Positions 10,985 to 18,756 of a stretch of 64,000 nt of DNA are shown in pieces. The notes under the pieces were generated by a model. The model did not search any database. It saw nothing but the letters and a program-made list of their open reading frames with translations, and had not been told where the DNA came from. Numbering within the stretch: the stretch's first letter is position 1; every line of letters starts with the position of its first letter. The position numbers and the translations under genes are program-made. This stretch comes from Agromyces bauzanensis (lineage in GTDB: Bacteria; Actinomycetota; Actinomycetes; Actinomycetales; Microbacteriaceae), in contig NZ_BMMD01000002.1 in NCBI RefSeq assembly GCF_014645655.1, positions 264,349 through 328,348 on the forward strand. The letters run 5' to 3'.

Positions 10985-11059
10985 ACTGCGGCATCCGACT
11001 TTCGGCTGGTTTCCGCCCGAACGGGCGTGCTCCGGTGGCGGCGGGCGTCGCCGGACTCC

Positions 11060-11065
11060 TAGGCT
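11060..11065 (+). promoter_or_regulatory. -10 box of a probable leaderless promoter
   Basis: TAGGCT ends 6 nt before the ATG at 11072. No ribosome binding site is seen in front of that ATG. Confidence 0.5.
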
Positions 11066-11071
11066 CGAGTC

Positions 11072-11428
11072 ATGGACATCCTGCGCATCATCCTCGTCAT
11101 CCTGCACTTCGTCGGCCTCTCCATGCTGCTCGGCGGGTTCCTCGTCCAGGTGAGGGCGATCGGGCAGGGCAAGGGCACCGTGGTGCGGGTCATGATCGAC
11201 GGTGCGCTCACCCAGCTGATCACCGGCCTGCTGCTCGTGGCGACCATCGAGATGGGCGACCTCTACGACCTCGACAACTGGAAGATCGCGGTGAAGCTCC
11301 TGATCGCGGTCCTCATCACCGTGCTCGTCTTCGTCTACCGCAAGAAGGACCCCGCACCGAGCTGGGCGCTCTGGGCGATCGGCGGACTCACGCTCGCGAA
11401 CGTCATCGTGGCGGTCGCCTGGCGCTGA
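11072..11428 (+). CDS. Four-helix membrane protein of unknown function
   Basis: This 118-residue protein has four predicted membrane segments: residues 5-25, 45-65, 72-90 and 97-116. It resembles short conserved actinobacterial integral membrane proteins of unknown function; no catalytic motif is visible. The second loop (GQGKG) and the KKDPAPSW loop carry the charges, so the N-terminus may face outward. The start is chosen from the preceding TAGGCT box. It is separated by 16 bp from another small membrane protein gene, which may be co-transcribed. Confidence 0.8.
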   Translation: MDILRIILVILHFVGLSMLLGGFLVQVRAIGQGKGTVVRVMIDGALTQLITGLLLVATIEMGDLYDLDNWKIAVKLLIAVLITVLVFVYRKKDPAPSWALWAIGGLTLANVIVAVAWR

Positions 11429-11444
11429 TCCCGCCGCTCACCGC

Positions 11445-11660
11445 ATGACCCACGCCACTCGTCGTATCCGGTTCGACCGGTGGGGGCGCCGCAAGACGCT
11501 GATCTGGGTCACGCTCGGCATCATCGTGTTCGGCCTCATCTGGGTTCCGCTGCTCGGCGCGGGGGTCTGGGGCGTGATGCTCTGGGGCGTGATGCTCTGG
11601 GGCGTGATGCTCTGGCTCGTGGTGGGCCTCTCGCTCATGGGCCTCGACATCGACGCCTGA
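11445..11660 (+). CDS. Small membrane protein with a triple GVMLW repeat
   Basis: This 71-residue protein has a basic N-terminus (TRRIRFDRWGRRK) and a long hydrophobic region from residue 19 to 66 that would form two membrane helices. Its middle is three exact copies of Gly-Val-Met-Leu-Trp, preceded by GVW, encoded by three identical 15-bp units. I do not recognise a family. The repeat places Trp every fifth residue, so they would spiral around a helix. The frame is not certain to be expressed: no good ribosome binding site precedes the ATG, but the hydrophobic coding pattern is convincing. Confidence 0.6.
   Translation: MTHATRRIRFDRWGRRKTLIWVTLGIIVFGLIWVPLLGAGVWGVMLWGVMLWGVMLWLVVGLSLMGLDIDA
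11571..11615 (+). repeat. Three tandem copies of a 15-bp unit inside a gene
   Basis: GGCGTGATGCTCTGG occurs three times with no mismatch. It encodes the GVMLW repeat of the small membrane protein and looks like a recent in-frame expansion. Confidence 0.97.
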
Positions 11661-11839
11661 GGCGCGCAGGCGAACGGCGGGGCGGACGCCGCGGCTTCCA
11701 CCCCCGCTTCGCACCCGCACCGGCCGTCGTGCAACCCCTGTCGGCGACCTGATGCCGCGCGTAGCATGGCTGCGATCAAGGGCCGCCGAGTCATCCGCCG
11801 GCACCGTCGGCGCTCGGTATCCCGGAACGCGAGCCGCAG

Positions 11840-12265
11840 ATGAACATGACGATGGACATGATGAAGGACGCCATGTCGTCGTCGGAGATGCCGATGCAGG
11901 GCATGGATCCGGCGATGATGCAGGAGACCCTCGAGGCGTTGTCGGCGTGTATGCAGGCGTGCGCCATGTGCGCGGACGCCGACGCCGCCGAGGGCATGGG
12001 CCGCTGCGCCGGGATGTGCGCAGACTGCGCCGACGTGTGCAACACGATGATGCGCATGATGCTCCGCATGCACGGCTGGGACATGCAGGTGATGTCGTCG
12101 ATGATGCAGACGACCATCATGATGGCCCGCGCCTGCTCGGCCGAGTGCAAGACGCACGCCGAGATGGCCGAGCACTGCCGCATGTGCGCGATGGCGTGCG
12201 ATCAGGCGGTCATGGCGATGGAGAGGATGATGGGCTCGATGAGCGGGGCGATGCCCAGGGCGTGA
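11840..12265 (+). CDS. Four-helix-bundle copper-binding protein, Met- and Cys-rich
   Basis: This 141-residue protein has about 35 methionines and 12 cysteines, arranged as CxxxC and CxxC pairs along helices (SACMQACAMC, RCAGMCADCADVC, RACSAEC, HCRMCAMAC). This matches the four-helix-bundle copper-binding/storage family (DUF326, Csp-like), whose Cys thiolates line the bundle core and bind many Cu(I) ions. The Met-rich N-terminus (MNMTMDMMKDAM) could give further copper sites. No signal peptide is seen, so it should be cytosolic. No copper exporter or CsoR gene is adjacent. Confidence 0.85.
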   Translation: MNMTMDMMKDAMSSSEMPMQGMDPAMMQETLEALSACMQACAMCADADAAEGMGRCAGMCADCADVCNTMMRMMLRMHGWDMQVMSSMMQTTIMMARACSAECKTHAEMAEHCRMCAMACDQAVMAMERMMGSMSGAMPRA

Positions 12266-12274
12266 GCCCGCCGC

Positions 12275-12652
12275 TCAGGCGTCGGCGACGCTGAAGCGCT
12301 GCCGGCCCCGGGCCAGCACACCGTAGAGGGCGTGGATGGCGACCGGCTCCCCCGGCGCCAACCCGCCCTCGAACGCGTCGTGATGCCAGACGCGACGCAC
12401 GCCGAGCGCGGCGGCGGCGGCACCGCCGACGTCGCCGAGCTCGGCGAGCGTCGCAAACCCGTGCTCATCGACTTCGACCACGATCGCGTCGACCCACTTC
12501 GTCGCCGTGGCCACGGCGAGTCGCTCCTGCATCGCGTGCAGCCCGTGGCCCGGGCGGTCGCTGCGGCACGTGGCCGCCGACTCGCAGCTGCGCATGCCCA
12601 TGACCGCGCCCGTGCGGGGCTCGGGGGCGGCGTGCGGCTCGCGATGCGACAT
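12275..12652 (-). CDS. Hypothetical protein
   Basis: This 125-residue protein is not recognised. The first 45 residues are polar and contain two Cys (SCESAATC) and several His. The rest is a compact alpha/beta-looking stretch with WVDAIVVEVDEHGFATLAEL and VWHHDAFEGGLAPGEPVAIH. The ATG at 12652 is preferred over an upstream start at 12733 because GAGGAG lies 7 bp before it. The gene ends 9 bp from the convergent copper-protein gene. Confidence 0.65.
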   Translation of the reverse strand: MSHREPHAAPEPRTGAVMGMRSCESAATCRSDRPGHGLHAMQERLAVATATKWVDAIVVEVDEHGFATLAELGDVGGAAAAALGVRRVWHHDAFEGGLAPGEPVAIHALYGVLARGRQRFSVADA

Positions 12653-12737
12653 GACGGCTCCTCGGGGTTCGATCCCGTCACGATACGCCGAGCGATCGGG
12701 GATGTCGCGCGGGGTCGTCACACGCGGAAACACTCGC

Positions 12738-12743
12738 TAGCGT
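12738..12743 (+). promoter_or_regulatory. -10 box of a probable leaderless promoter
   Basis: TAGCGT ends 7 nt before the ATG at 12751. The alternative GTG start at 12742 overlaps this box and is therefore unlikely. Confidence 0.45.
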
Positions 12744-12750
12744 GAACCGC

Positions 12751-13065
12751 ATGTTCATCGAGATGTCGATCCACGTGCCGAATCCGGGCTTCGAGCGGGA
12801 GCTGCTCGACTCGATGAACCGCGTGCGCCTCGCGGCGCTCGGCACGCCGGGGCTGGTGCAGATCGGCCCATGGCGGGAAGACGGCGGCGGCCGCATCGTG
12901 GGGATCGCCATGTGGGAGTCCCGTGCGCACTGGGAGAAGGCCCACGCGAGCCTGGCCGCGGCCGCGGAGGCCGACGACCCCGACGGCCGTCGGCACGCGC
13001 GACCGCCCGAGCGGATCCTGCTCGAGGACGCGTGGGTGCTGCCGCCCGACGACATGGTCGACTGA
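12751..13065 (+). CDS. Small ABM-like (dimeric alpha-beta barrel) protein
   Basis: This 104-residue protein resembles the antibiotic-biosynthesis-monooxygenase (ABM) fold: a first strand MFIEMSIHVPNPG, a helix FERELLDSMNRV, then GLVQIGPWRED and IVGIAMWESRAHWEKAHASL, the usual WES...W pattern of these small barrels. Such proteins act as heme- or quinone-linked oxygenases or simply bind ligands; the role here is unknown. It is convergent with the ABC-2 exporter operon. Confidence 0.6.
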   Translation: MFIEMSIHVPNPGFERELLDSMNRVRLAALGTPGLVQIGPWREDGGGRIVGIAMWESRAHWEKAHASLAAAAEADDPDGRRHARPPERILLEDAWVLPPDDMVD

Positions 13066-13085
13066 CGCAGCGTGACGCGAGGTCG

Positions 13086-13916
13086 TCAGTCCAGGAAGAG
13101 CACCCGCAGGCGTCTCGTGGTGAACACCAGCCCGATGGCGATCATCACCGCGTAGTAGAGCACGTGCCAGAGCATGCCCCAGCCCACGTCGCCGGTCGTG
13201 AGCCCGCGCACGAGCTCGACGCCGTGCCAGAGCGGGAGCGCCTGGATCACCTGCTGCAACCACACCGGATAGACCGTGAGCGGGTAGAACGTGGCCGAGA
13301 ACAGGAACATCGGCAGCATCACGAAGTTGATCCAGTCCATCTGCTGGAACGTCTTCATGTAGCTCGTGATCGCCATGCCGAGGCTCGCGAAGCCGAACGC
13401 GATGAGGAGCACGGCCGGGAGCGCGAGGAGCGCCCACCACGAGAGGTTGAGGCCGAGCACCTGCATGACGAGCTGGAACCCGACGGCGTACAGCGCACCG
13501 CGCAGAAGGGCGAGGAGGATCTCGCCGAGTGCCACGTCGAGCGGTCCGAGCGAAGTCGACAGCATGCCCTCGTAGAGCTTCGCGAACTGCATCTTGAAGA
13601 ACACGTTCCACGTGGAGTCGTAGATCGCGCCGTTCATCGCGGCGACGGCGAGCAGTGCGGGAGCGATGAACGCCGCGTACTCCACCTCGCGCCCGCTCGC
13701 GGTGATGACCGTGCCGACGAGCGTGCCGAGTCCGATGCCCATGGCGAGCAGGTAGAAGATCGGCTCGAAGAACCCGCTCAGCATCACGAGCCAGTTGGTG
13801 CTGCGGGTCGCCCGCCAGCCGCGTGACATCACGGCTCGCGCGTTGCCGGCATAGAGCGAGCGAACCGGGCGGGGCCGGGCGCCCGGCCGCACGCGGTCGC
13901 CTTCCGTCACGCTCAT
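13086..13916 (-). CDS. ABC-2 type transporter permease (second copy)
   Basis: This 276-residue protein is an ABC-2 permease of the DrrB/NodJ kind with six membrane segments from residue 35 on. Family features are GFFEPIFYLLAMGIGLG, FAKLYEGMLSTSLGP, and the conserved FLFSATFYPLTVYPVWLQ near residue 190. It should pair with the second permease and the ATPase to export a drug or lipid; the substrate is unknown. Its ATG overlaps the stop of the upstream permease by ATGA. It is the last gene of the three-gene operon. Confidence 0.9.
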   Translation of the reverse strand: MSVTEGDRVRPGARPRPVRSLYAGNARAVMSRGWRATRSTNWLVMLSGFFEPIFYLLAMGIGLGTLVGTVITASGREVEYAAFIAPALLAVAAMNGAIYDSTWNVFFKMQFAKLYEGMLSTSLGPLDVALGEILLALLRGALYAVGFQLVMQVLGLNLSWWALLALPAVLLIAFGFASLGMAITSYMKTFQQMDWINFVMLPMFLFSATFYPLTVYPVWLQQVIQALPLWHGVELVRGLTTGDVGWGMLWHVLYYAVMIAIGLVFTTRRLRVLFLD

Positions 13917-14764
13917 CGGCCGAGCCTCCGCACCGCGATGCGCCGGGCCCACACCCAGCCGGCCGCGGCGAGCACGAGGAGGTAGGCAACGTGCATGACC
14001 GTGAGCCAGATGGGCTCGGCGTAGCCGTAGGAGAACACCCGCGCGAGCTCCGTGCTGTGCCAGAGCGGCGAGACCCAGCCGATCCACTGCAGCCACACCG
14101 GGAACACCGACAGCGGGAAGAACGTGCCCGAGAACAGGGTCATCGGCAGCACGACGAAGCGCATCACCATGGCGAGCTGGCCGGTGTCCTCCTCGAGCGT
14201 CGAGGAGTACGCCATGAGCGCGGTGCCGAAGGCGAGGCCGCCGAGGAGCCCGGCGACCACCATGAGCACCGCGACGGCCGACGGCGCCGCGCCGAAGAGC
14301 ACGATGAGCGCGAAGAAGAGCACGAGGTTCACGAGCATCCGGATCGTGACCGAGATGACGATGCCGTCGACGATCTGGGTCGGGCGCAGCGGCGACGCGC
14401 TCATGCCCGTGAAGGTCGGGTTCCACTTGTAGCCGAGCATGATCGGGTACGTGAACTCCTCGCTGGCGACCGTGATCGCCGCGCTCGCGAGCAGCGCGGG
14501 CGCCACGAAGACGAGGTAGCTCACGCCGCCCAACGCCTGGTCGCCGGCGTTCGCGTCGACGATCGTCGCGAGCCCGAGGCCGAGGGCGTAGAGGTAGACG
14601 AGCGGGTTGCCGATGCCGGCGACGACGACGGTGCCGGTGTAGCTCTTCATCACCCGGAAGCGGTGCAGCGCGACGTACCAGGCACCCCAACGACGAGGCC
14701 GGCGCCCGGCGGCGATCGCCCGCGCGGTGTCGCTGCGCATTTCGGTGGACAGTGCCTCGGTCAT
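13913..14764 (-). CDS. ABC-2 type transporter permease (first copy)
   Basis: This 283-residue permease is a paralogue of the next gene: both carry a conserved LFSxTFxPLxVxPVWLQ block and a six-helix layout. IGNPLVYLYALGLGLATIV and FTYPIMLGYKWNPTFTGM are conserved in daunorubicin-type exporters. Two different permease subunits suggest a heterodimeric membrane part. The ATG overlaps the ATPase stop by 4 bp, so the three genes are translationally coupled. Confidence 0.9.
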   Translation of the reverse strand: MTEALSTEMRSDTARAIAAGRRPRRWGAWYVALHRFRVMKSYTGTVVVAGIGNPLVYLYALGLGLATIVDANAGDQALGGVSYLVFVAPALLASAAITVASEEFTYPIMLGYKWNPTFTGMSASPLRPTQIVDGIVISVTIRMLVNLVLFFALIVLFGAAPSAVAVLMVVAGLLGGLAFGTALMAYSSTLEEDTGQLAMVMRFVVLPMTLFSGTFFPLSVFPVWLQWIGWVSPLWHSTELARVFSYGYAEPIWLTVMHVAYLLVLAAAGWVWARRIAVRRLGR

Positions 14765-15687
14765 TCGATGAGGCTCCGTCCGGTGAGGCGGAGGAACACG
14801 TCTTCGAGGCTCGAGCGCCGCACGAGGCTCGTGATCGGATGGAGCCCCGCCTCGGTGATCCGCACGAGCTCGGCCTCGCCGTCGCGGCTGTACACGAGGA
14901 TGCGGTCGGGCAGCACCTCCATGCGGTCGCCGATGCCCTCGAGGCGCTTGGCGACCTCGCTGTTGCGGTCGCTGCCGAACCGCACCTCGAGCACCTCGCG
15001 CGAGGAGTAACGCCGAATGAGCTCGGCCGGCGTGCCCTCGGCCATGATCGTGCCCGTGTCGACCACGACGAGCCGGTCGCACAGCTGTTCCGCCTCGTCC
15101 ATGTAGTGGGTGGTCAGCAGGAGCGTGGTGCCCTGCTCCTTGAGCCGGAAGAGACGGTCCCAGAGGATGTGCCGCGCCTGCGGGTCGAGGCCCGTGGTCG
15201 GCTCGTCGAGCAGCAGCACGCGGGGGTCGTTGATGAGCGCGCGCGCGATCGTGAGCCGTCGCTTCATGCCGCCCGACAGTGAGTCGACCTTCGCCTTGCC
15301 CTTGTCTTCGAGCTGGGCGAACGCGAGCAGTTCGTCGGCGCGCTTCGCGACGAGCCGACCCGGGAGGCCGAAGTACCGTCCGTAGACGAGGAGGTTCTCG
15401 CGCACCCGGAGCTCGGTGTCGAGGTTGTCGGACTGCGGCACGACGCCGAGCTGGGAGCGGATCTCGGGTCCGTACGCATCGGGGTCGAGGCCGAGGATCG
15501 ACAGCTCGCCGGCCGTGCGCGTGGAGACCGCGCCGACCATGCGCATGGTCGTGGACTTGCCGGCACCGTTCGGCCCGAGCAGGCCGAACGACTCTCCGGG
15601 CGCGACCTCGAACGAGATGCCGTCGACCGCCGCGAACCCCCCGTAGCGCTTCACGAGGTTCCTGGCGACGATGACTGGCTCCGACAC
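14761..15687 (-). CDS. ABC transporter ATP-binding protein, DrrA type
   Basis: This 308-residue ATPase drives the ABC-2 exporter encoded downstream. Walker A is GPNGAGKST at 38-46, the signature is LSGGMKRRLTIARAL, and Walker B with the catalytic Glu is VLLLDEPTTGLD. The roughly 90-residue tail beyond the nucleotide domain is typical of DrrA-like daunorubicin-resistance ATPases. The GTG at 15687 follows GGAG by 5 bp; a longer reading overlaps the divergent psuG promoter and is rejected. It is divergent from psuG. Confidence 0.92.
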   Translation of the reverse strand: MSEPVIVARNLVKRYGGFAAVDGISFEVAPGESFGLLGPNGAGKSTTMRMVGAVSTRTAGELSILGLDPDAYGPEIRSQLGVVPQSDNLDTELRVRENLLVYGRYFGLPGRLVAKRADELLAFAQLEDKGKAKVDSLSGGMKRRLTIARALINDPRVLLLDEPTTGLDPQARHILWDRLFRLKEQGTTLLLTTHYMDEAEQLCDRLVVVDTGTIMAEGTPAELIRRYSSREVLEVRFGSDRNSEVAKRLEGIGDRMEVLPDRILVYSRDGEAELVRITEAGLHPITSLVRRSSLEDVFLRLTGRSLIE

Positions 15688-15745
15688 AAGGCTCCACGAT
15701 AGACCCGGCCGCCGACATCCGCTCCGCCGAGCATCGTCGCCCTCG

Positions 15746-15751
15746 TACGAT
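15746..15751 (+). promoter_or_regulatory. -10 box of a probable leaderless promoter for psuG
   Basis: TACGAT ends 6 nt before the ATG of psuG at 15758. GGCGGG between them is a poor, too-close ribosome site. Confidence 0.5.
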
Positions 15752-15757
15752 GGCGGG

Positions 15758-16678
15758 ATGCAGTCACCGTCCGCCGCCGCCGTCCGCCTGGGCGATGAGG
15801 TCGCCGCCGCCATCGCGGACGGCCGGCCCGTACTCGCCCTCGAGTCGACCATCCTGACCCACGGCCTGCCCCGCCCGCGGAACCTCGAGGTCGGCCTCGA
15901 GTCCGAGGAGCTCGTGCGTCAGGCAGGCGTCGTGCCCGCCACCATCGGCGTCATCGACGGCGTCGCCACGGTTGGGCTCGGCACCGCCGAGATCGAGCGG
16001 CTGTGCACGACCGACGCCGTGGTCAAGGTGAGCGTGCGCGACCTGCCGATCGCCCGGGCCAAGTGCCTCGACGGCGGCACGACCGTCGCGGCCACGGCGT
16101 GGCTCGCGCATCGCGCCGGCATCAGGGTCATGTCGACGGGCGGCCTCGGCGGCGTGCACCGCGGGGCGAGCGAGACGTTCGACGAGTCGGCCGACCTCAC
16201 GACGCTCGCGACGACCCCGATCACGCTCGTGAGCGCGGGCGTGAAGTCGATCCTCGACATCGGGGCCACACTCGAACGACTCGAGACCCTGAACATCCCG
16301 GTCGTCGGCTACCGCACGAACCGCTACCCCGGTTTCTACGTGGCCGATTCCGGCTTCGCGCTCGACTACCGCATCGAGAGCCCGGCGGATGCCGCGGCGC
16401 TGGCGCGTGCCCGCGACGAGCTCGGGTCGGCGGCCGCCGTGCTCGTGGCGAACCCCGTGGACGAGGCGAAGCAGCTCGACCCCGCCTTCCACGACTCCGT
16501 GCTCGCGGAGGCCCTGGCCGCGGCATCCGACGCCGGAATCTCTGGGCACGAGACGACGCCGTTCCTGCTGGACCAGGTCCAGCGGGCGACGGGTGGCCGG
16601 AGCCTCGAGGTGAACCTCGAGGTGTACCGCGGCAATGTCGCACTCGGCGCGGAGATCGCGCGTGCCGTCGCCGGCTGA
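15758..16678 (+). CDS. psuG: Pseudouridine-5'-phosphate glycosidase
   Basis: This 306-residue enzyme cleaves the C-C bond of pseudouridine 5'-phosphate to uracil and ribose 5-phosphate, a salvage step for RNA-derived pseudouridine. Family motifs are LALESTILTHGLPRPRN at the N-terminus, ATIGVIDGVATVGL, STGGLGGVHRG and VVGYRTNRYPGFY. The kinase gene that makes its substrate starts inside its last codons, giving a two-gene psuGK operon. Confidence 0.95.
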   Translation: MQSPSAAAVRLGDEVAAAIADGRPVLALESTILTHGLPRPRNLEVGLESEELVRQAGVVPATIGVIDGVATVGLGTAEIERLCTTDAVVKVSVRDLPIARAKCLDGGTTVAATAWLAHRAGIRVMSTGGLGGVHRGASETFDESADLTTLATTPITLVSAGVKSILDIGATLERLETLNIPVVGYRTNRYPGFYVADSGFALDYRIESPADAAALARARDELGSAAAVLVANPVDEAKQLDPAFHDSVLAEALAAASDAGISGHETTPFLLDQVQRATGGRSLEVNLEVYRGNVALGAEIARAVAG

Positions 16679-17573
16679 GCCGGGCCGGGGCGCCGGCGCG
16701 GCGCCCTCGGGCGTCCTCGCCGTCGTCGGCGACCTCGTCGAGGACATCGTCGTCTGGGCGGGCGAGCCCGTGCGCACCGCGACCGACACGGCCGCGCAGG
16801 TCTTCCGGACGCGCGGCGGCAGCGCCGCGAACGTGGCGGCGCTCGCGGCTGCCCACCTGCCCACCCGCTTCATCGGACGGATCGGGGCGGACGCCGCGGG
16901 CGAGGCGCTCGTCGCCGACCTCGCGTCGCGCGGCGTCGACGTACGGGTGCAGCGCGCCGGAAGCACTGGCGCCGTGGTGCTCCTCGTGGCCACCGACGGC
17001 GAGGGCACGATGTTCCCCGACCGCGGCGCGTCCGCAGAGCTCAGCGAGGTGGATGCCGCGTGGCTCGACGGCCTGGCCTGGCTGCACGCGCCCGCCTACG
17101 GGTTCGAGCGGGAGCCGATGCGCGGCGAACTCCTCCGGCTCGCGGCGCTCGCCCGCGGCGCGGGAGCGCAGACCTCGCTCGACGCCTCGTCGACGGGCCT
17201 CATCGCGGGCCTCGGCGTCGAGGCCGCGCACGAGCTCCTCCGCGCGTTCGCTCCCGACGTGCTCTTCGCGAACGAGGACGAGGCCGCGCTCCTCGGTCTG
17301 GCGGGCGGCGGCGCGCTCGCGGCATCCGTTGCCCGAACGGTCGTCGTGAAGCACGGCCCGCTGCCGACCGACGTGATCACGGGCGGCGAGCTCGTCGCCC
17401 GCGTCGACGTGCCGCCGGTCTCGGGGATCCGCGACCTCACGGGTGCGGGGGACGCGTTCGCCGCCGGGTTCCTCGCGGCCACGCTCGGTGGGGCGGATGT
17501 CGCGGCAGCATGTGCCACCGGGCACGCGAGCGCGGCATCCGTGCTCATGAGCCCGGGAGCCCCGCCCCGATAG
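16662..17573 (+). CDS. psuK: PfkB-family kinase, probable pseudouridine kinase
   Basis: This 303-residue sugar kinase has the PfkB fold: VVGDLVEDIVVW at the start, TRGGSAANVAALAA as signature 1, and DLTGAGDAFAAGFLAA as signature 2 with the catalytic Asp. Overlap with psuG makes pseudouridine the likely substrate. The GTG at 16662 overlaps the end of psuG by 17 bp; a start at 16635 is possible. The C-terminal part is short and ends SVLMSPGAPPR. Confidence 0.88.
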   Translation: MPSPAEPGRGAGAAPSGVLAVVGDLVEDIVVWAGEPVRTATDTAAQVFRTRGGSAANVAALAAAHLPTRFIGRIGADAAGEALVADLASRGVDVRVQRAGSTGAVVLLVATDGEGTMFPDRGASAELSEVDAAWLDGLAWLHAPAYGFEREPMRGELLRLAALARGAGAQTSLDASSTGLIAGLGVEAAHELLRAFAPDVLFANEDEAALLGLAGGGALAASVARTVVVKHGPLPTDVITGGELVARVDVPPVSGIRDLTGAGDAFAAGFLAATLGGADVAAACATGHASAASVLMSPGAPPR

Positions 17574-17650
17574 CGCGCGACCGCCGCCCAACGACCCTTT
17601 CCTTACGTATCGTTTATCGGTAATCTGAATTCGAGGATGAAAGGATTCGA

Positions 17651-17911
17651 ATGCCCGTCGCGACGATGACCAGCAAAGGCCAGATCACCGTGCCCAAGGA
17701 AGTGCGGGACGACCTCCACCTCACCGCAGGCTCGAAGGTCATGTTCGTCAAGCTCCGGAACGGGCAGTACCGCATCGTCCCACGAACGGGAACCGTCGAG
17801 GACTTCATCGGTCTCCTGCATGATCCCCGGCGCGAGCCGATGACGATCAACGAGATCAACGACGCCATCGCGGAGGGCGGCGCCGAGAGCGGGCTGCGAG
17901 GCATGGCGTGA
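17651..17911 (+). CDS. vapB: AbrB/SpoVT-type antitoxin (VapB)
   Basis: This 86-residue protein starts with the swapped-hairpin AbrB DNA-binding domain (TMTSKGQITVPKEVRDDLHL) and has a C-terminal tail that would wrap the toxin (FIGLLHDPRREPMTINEIND). It should neutralise the PIN toxin encoded next and repress the operon. AAAGGA lies 6 bp before the ATG. The upstream stretch TTACGTATCGTTTATCGGTAA (17603-17623) is an AT-rich, imperfect inverted repeat and is the best candidate operator. Confidence 0.9.
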   Translation: MPVATMTSKGQITVPKEVRDDLHLTAGSKVMFVKLRNGQYRIVPRTGTVEDFIGLLHDPRREPMTINEINDAIAEGGAESGLRGMA

Positions 17912-18366
17912 TCGGGATCGGCACACCACTGGTCGGGATCGACACGAACGTGATCCTGCGTGCCGTCCTCGACGACGACCCCGTCCAGTCGCCGGAAGCC
18001 AAGCGCTTGTTCCGAGACCTGACCAGCGAGACGCCCGGCTTCATCACCCAGGTCTCACTCGTCGAGACCTACTGGGTGCTCGCGCGATCGATCCGGATGC
18101 CGCGTGCAGCATGCCTCACGGTCATCCGCGCGCTCGTCGAGACCGAGGTGCTCGAGTTCGACGACGGCGAGAGCGTGGTGCGCGCGCTCACCCTCGCCGA
18201 GGACGGCGCCGACTTCGCGAACGCGCTCATCGAGGGCACGATGGAACTCTTCGGCGTCACCGAGACGGTGACGTTCGACCGCTCGGCCGCCGATCGCCTC
18301 GGCTGGCGGATGCTCGGCGGCCGGATGCCCGCTCAGACCTCGGGCGAGCCCCAGTCGTCAACTTGA
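17908..18366 (+). CDS. vapC: PIN-domain toxin VapC
   Basis: This 152-residue protein is a type II toxin, an RNase of the PIN superfamily. The first catalytic Asp is D12 in GIDTNVILRAVL; further acidic positions are in SLVETYWVL, the ADFANALI block and TFDRSAADRL. The GTG start overlaps the antitoxin stop by GTGA, the normal antitoxin-first order. It appears intact. Its 3' end runs into the first of two palindromes that control the next gene. Confidence 0.88.
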   Translation: MIGIGTPLVGIDTNVILRAVLDDDPVQSPEAKRLFRDLTSETPGFITQVSLVETYWVLARSIRMPRAACLTVIRALVETEVLEFDDGESVVRALTLAEDGADFANALIEGTMELFGVTETVTFDRSAADRLGWRMLGGRMPAQTSGEPQSST

Positions 18367-18403
18367 GTTGACACATGATCGGTGGTCAACTACGGTTGAC
18401 GCA
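18357..18403 (+). promoter_or_regulatory. Twin palindromic operators built into a leaderless promoter
   Basis: Two copies of GTCAAC-N4-GTTGAC lie at 18357-18372 and 18385-18400, with centres 28 bp apart. The right arm of the first supplies a perfect -35 TTGACA (18368-18373); 17 bp later TACGGT (18391-18396) inside the second gives a -10. The predicted start is at 18403-18404, the A of the ATG of the small HTH gene. A repressor bound at either palindrome would block the promoter; self-regulation by that gene's product is the simplest idea. Confidence 0.75.
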
Positions 18404-18631
18404 ATGGACGACCGCACTCTCCGCACCGCGATCGCTGCGGCCGACGGCGATGATCCGTATCGGGCGCTGCGCGACCTGCACCACGCGCGCCTCGAGCTCA
18501 CCCGCGACCTCGACCGGGCCGAGGCGATCGCAGTCCGGCGCGCGCGGGCGGCCGGCGCCAGCTGGCAACTCATCGCGCTCGCGCTCGAGGTGTCGAAGCA
18601 GGCGGTGCACAAGAAGTACGGACGCGGCTGA
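18404..18631 (+). CDS. Small HTH DNA-binding protein
   Basis: This 75-residue protein has a charged helical N-terminus (ALRDLHHARLELTRDLDRAE) and a C-terminal helix-turn-helix, GASWQLIALALEVSKQAVHK, similar to the SWxxIAxALGVSxQAVHK helix found in many small actinobacterial regulators. The whole protein is little more than a helix plus the HTH. The ATG at 18404 is preferred over 18368, because the latter lies inside the promoter. Two identical palindromes in front of the gene suggest autorepression. Its targets are unknown. Confidence 0.8.
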   Translation: MDDRTLRTAIAAADGDDPYRALRDLHHARLELTRDLDRAEAIAVRRARAAGASWQLIALALEVSKQAVHKKYGRG

Positions 18632-18704
18632 GCCACACCTCCGACGCAGCCGAGGCACGTATGCTGCAAGGCGGCGACGGCGCGGCATCGAGCGGATGCG
18701 GCAT

Positions 18705-18723
18705 CCCTTCGACGGGCTCAGGA
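18705..18723 (+). repeat. REP-like element (CCCTTCGACGGGCTCAGGA)
   Basis: This is one of four TTCGAC-GGCTCAG-type elements in the window; the others are at 29220-29244, 37716-37773 and 38461-38485. It lies between the HTH gene and the ABC exporter gene. Confidence 0.6.
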
Positions 18724-18756
18724 CGGCGCCGCTCACCGCGCGGACAGGAAGAGACC

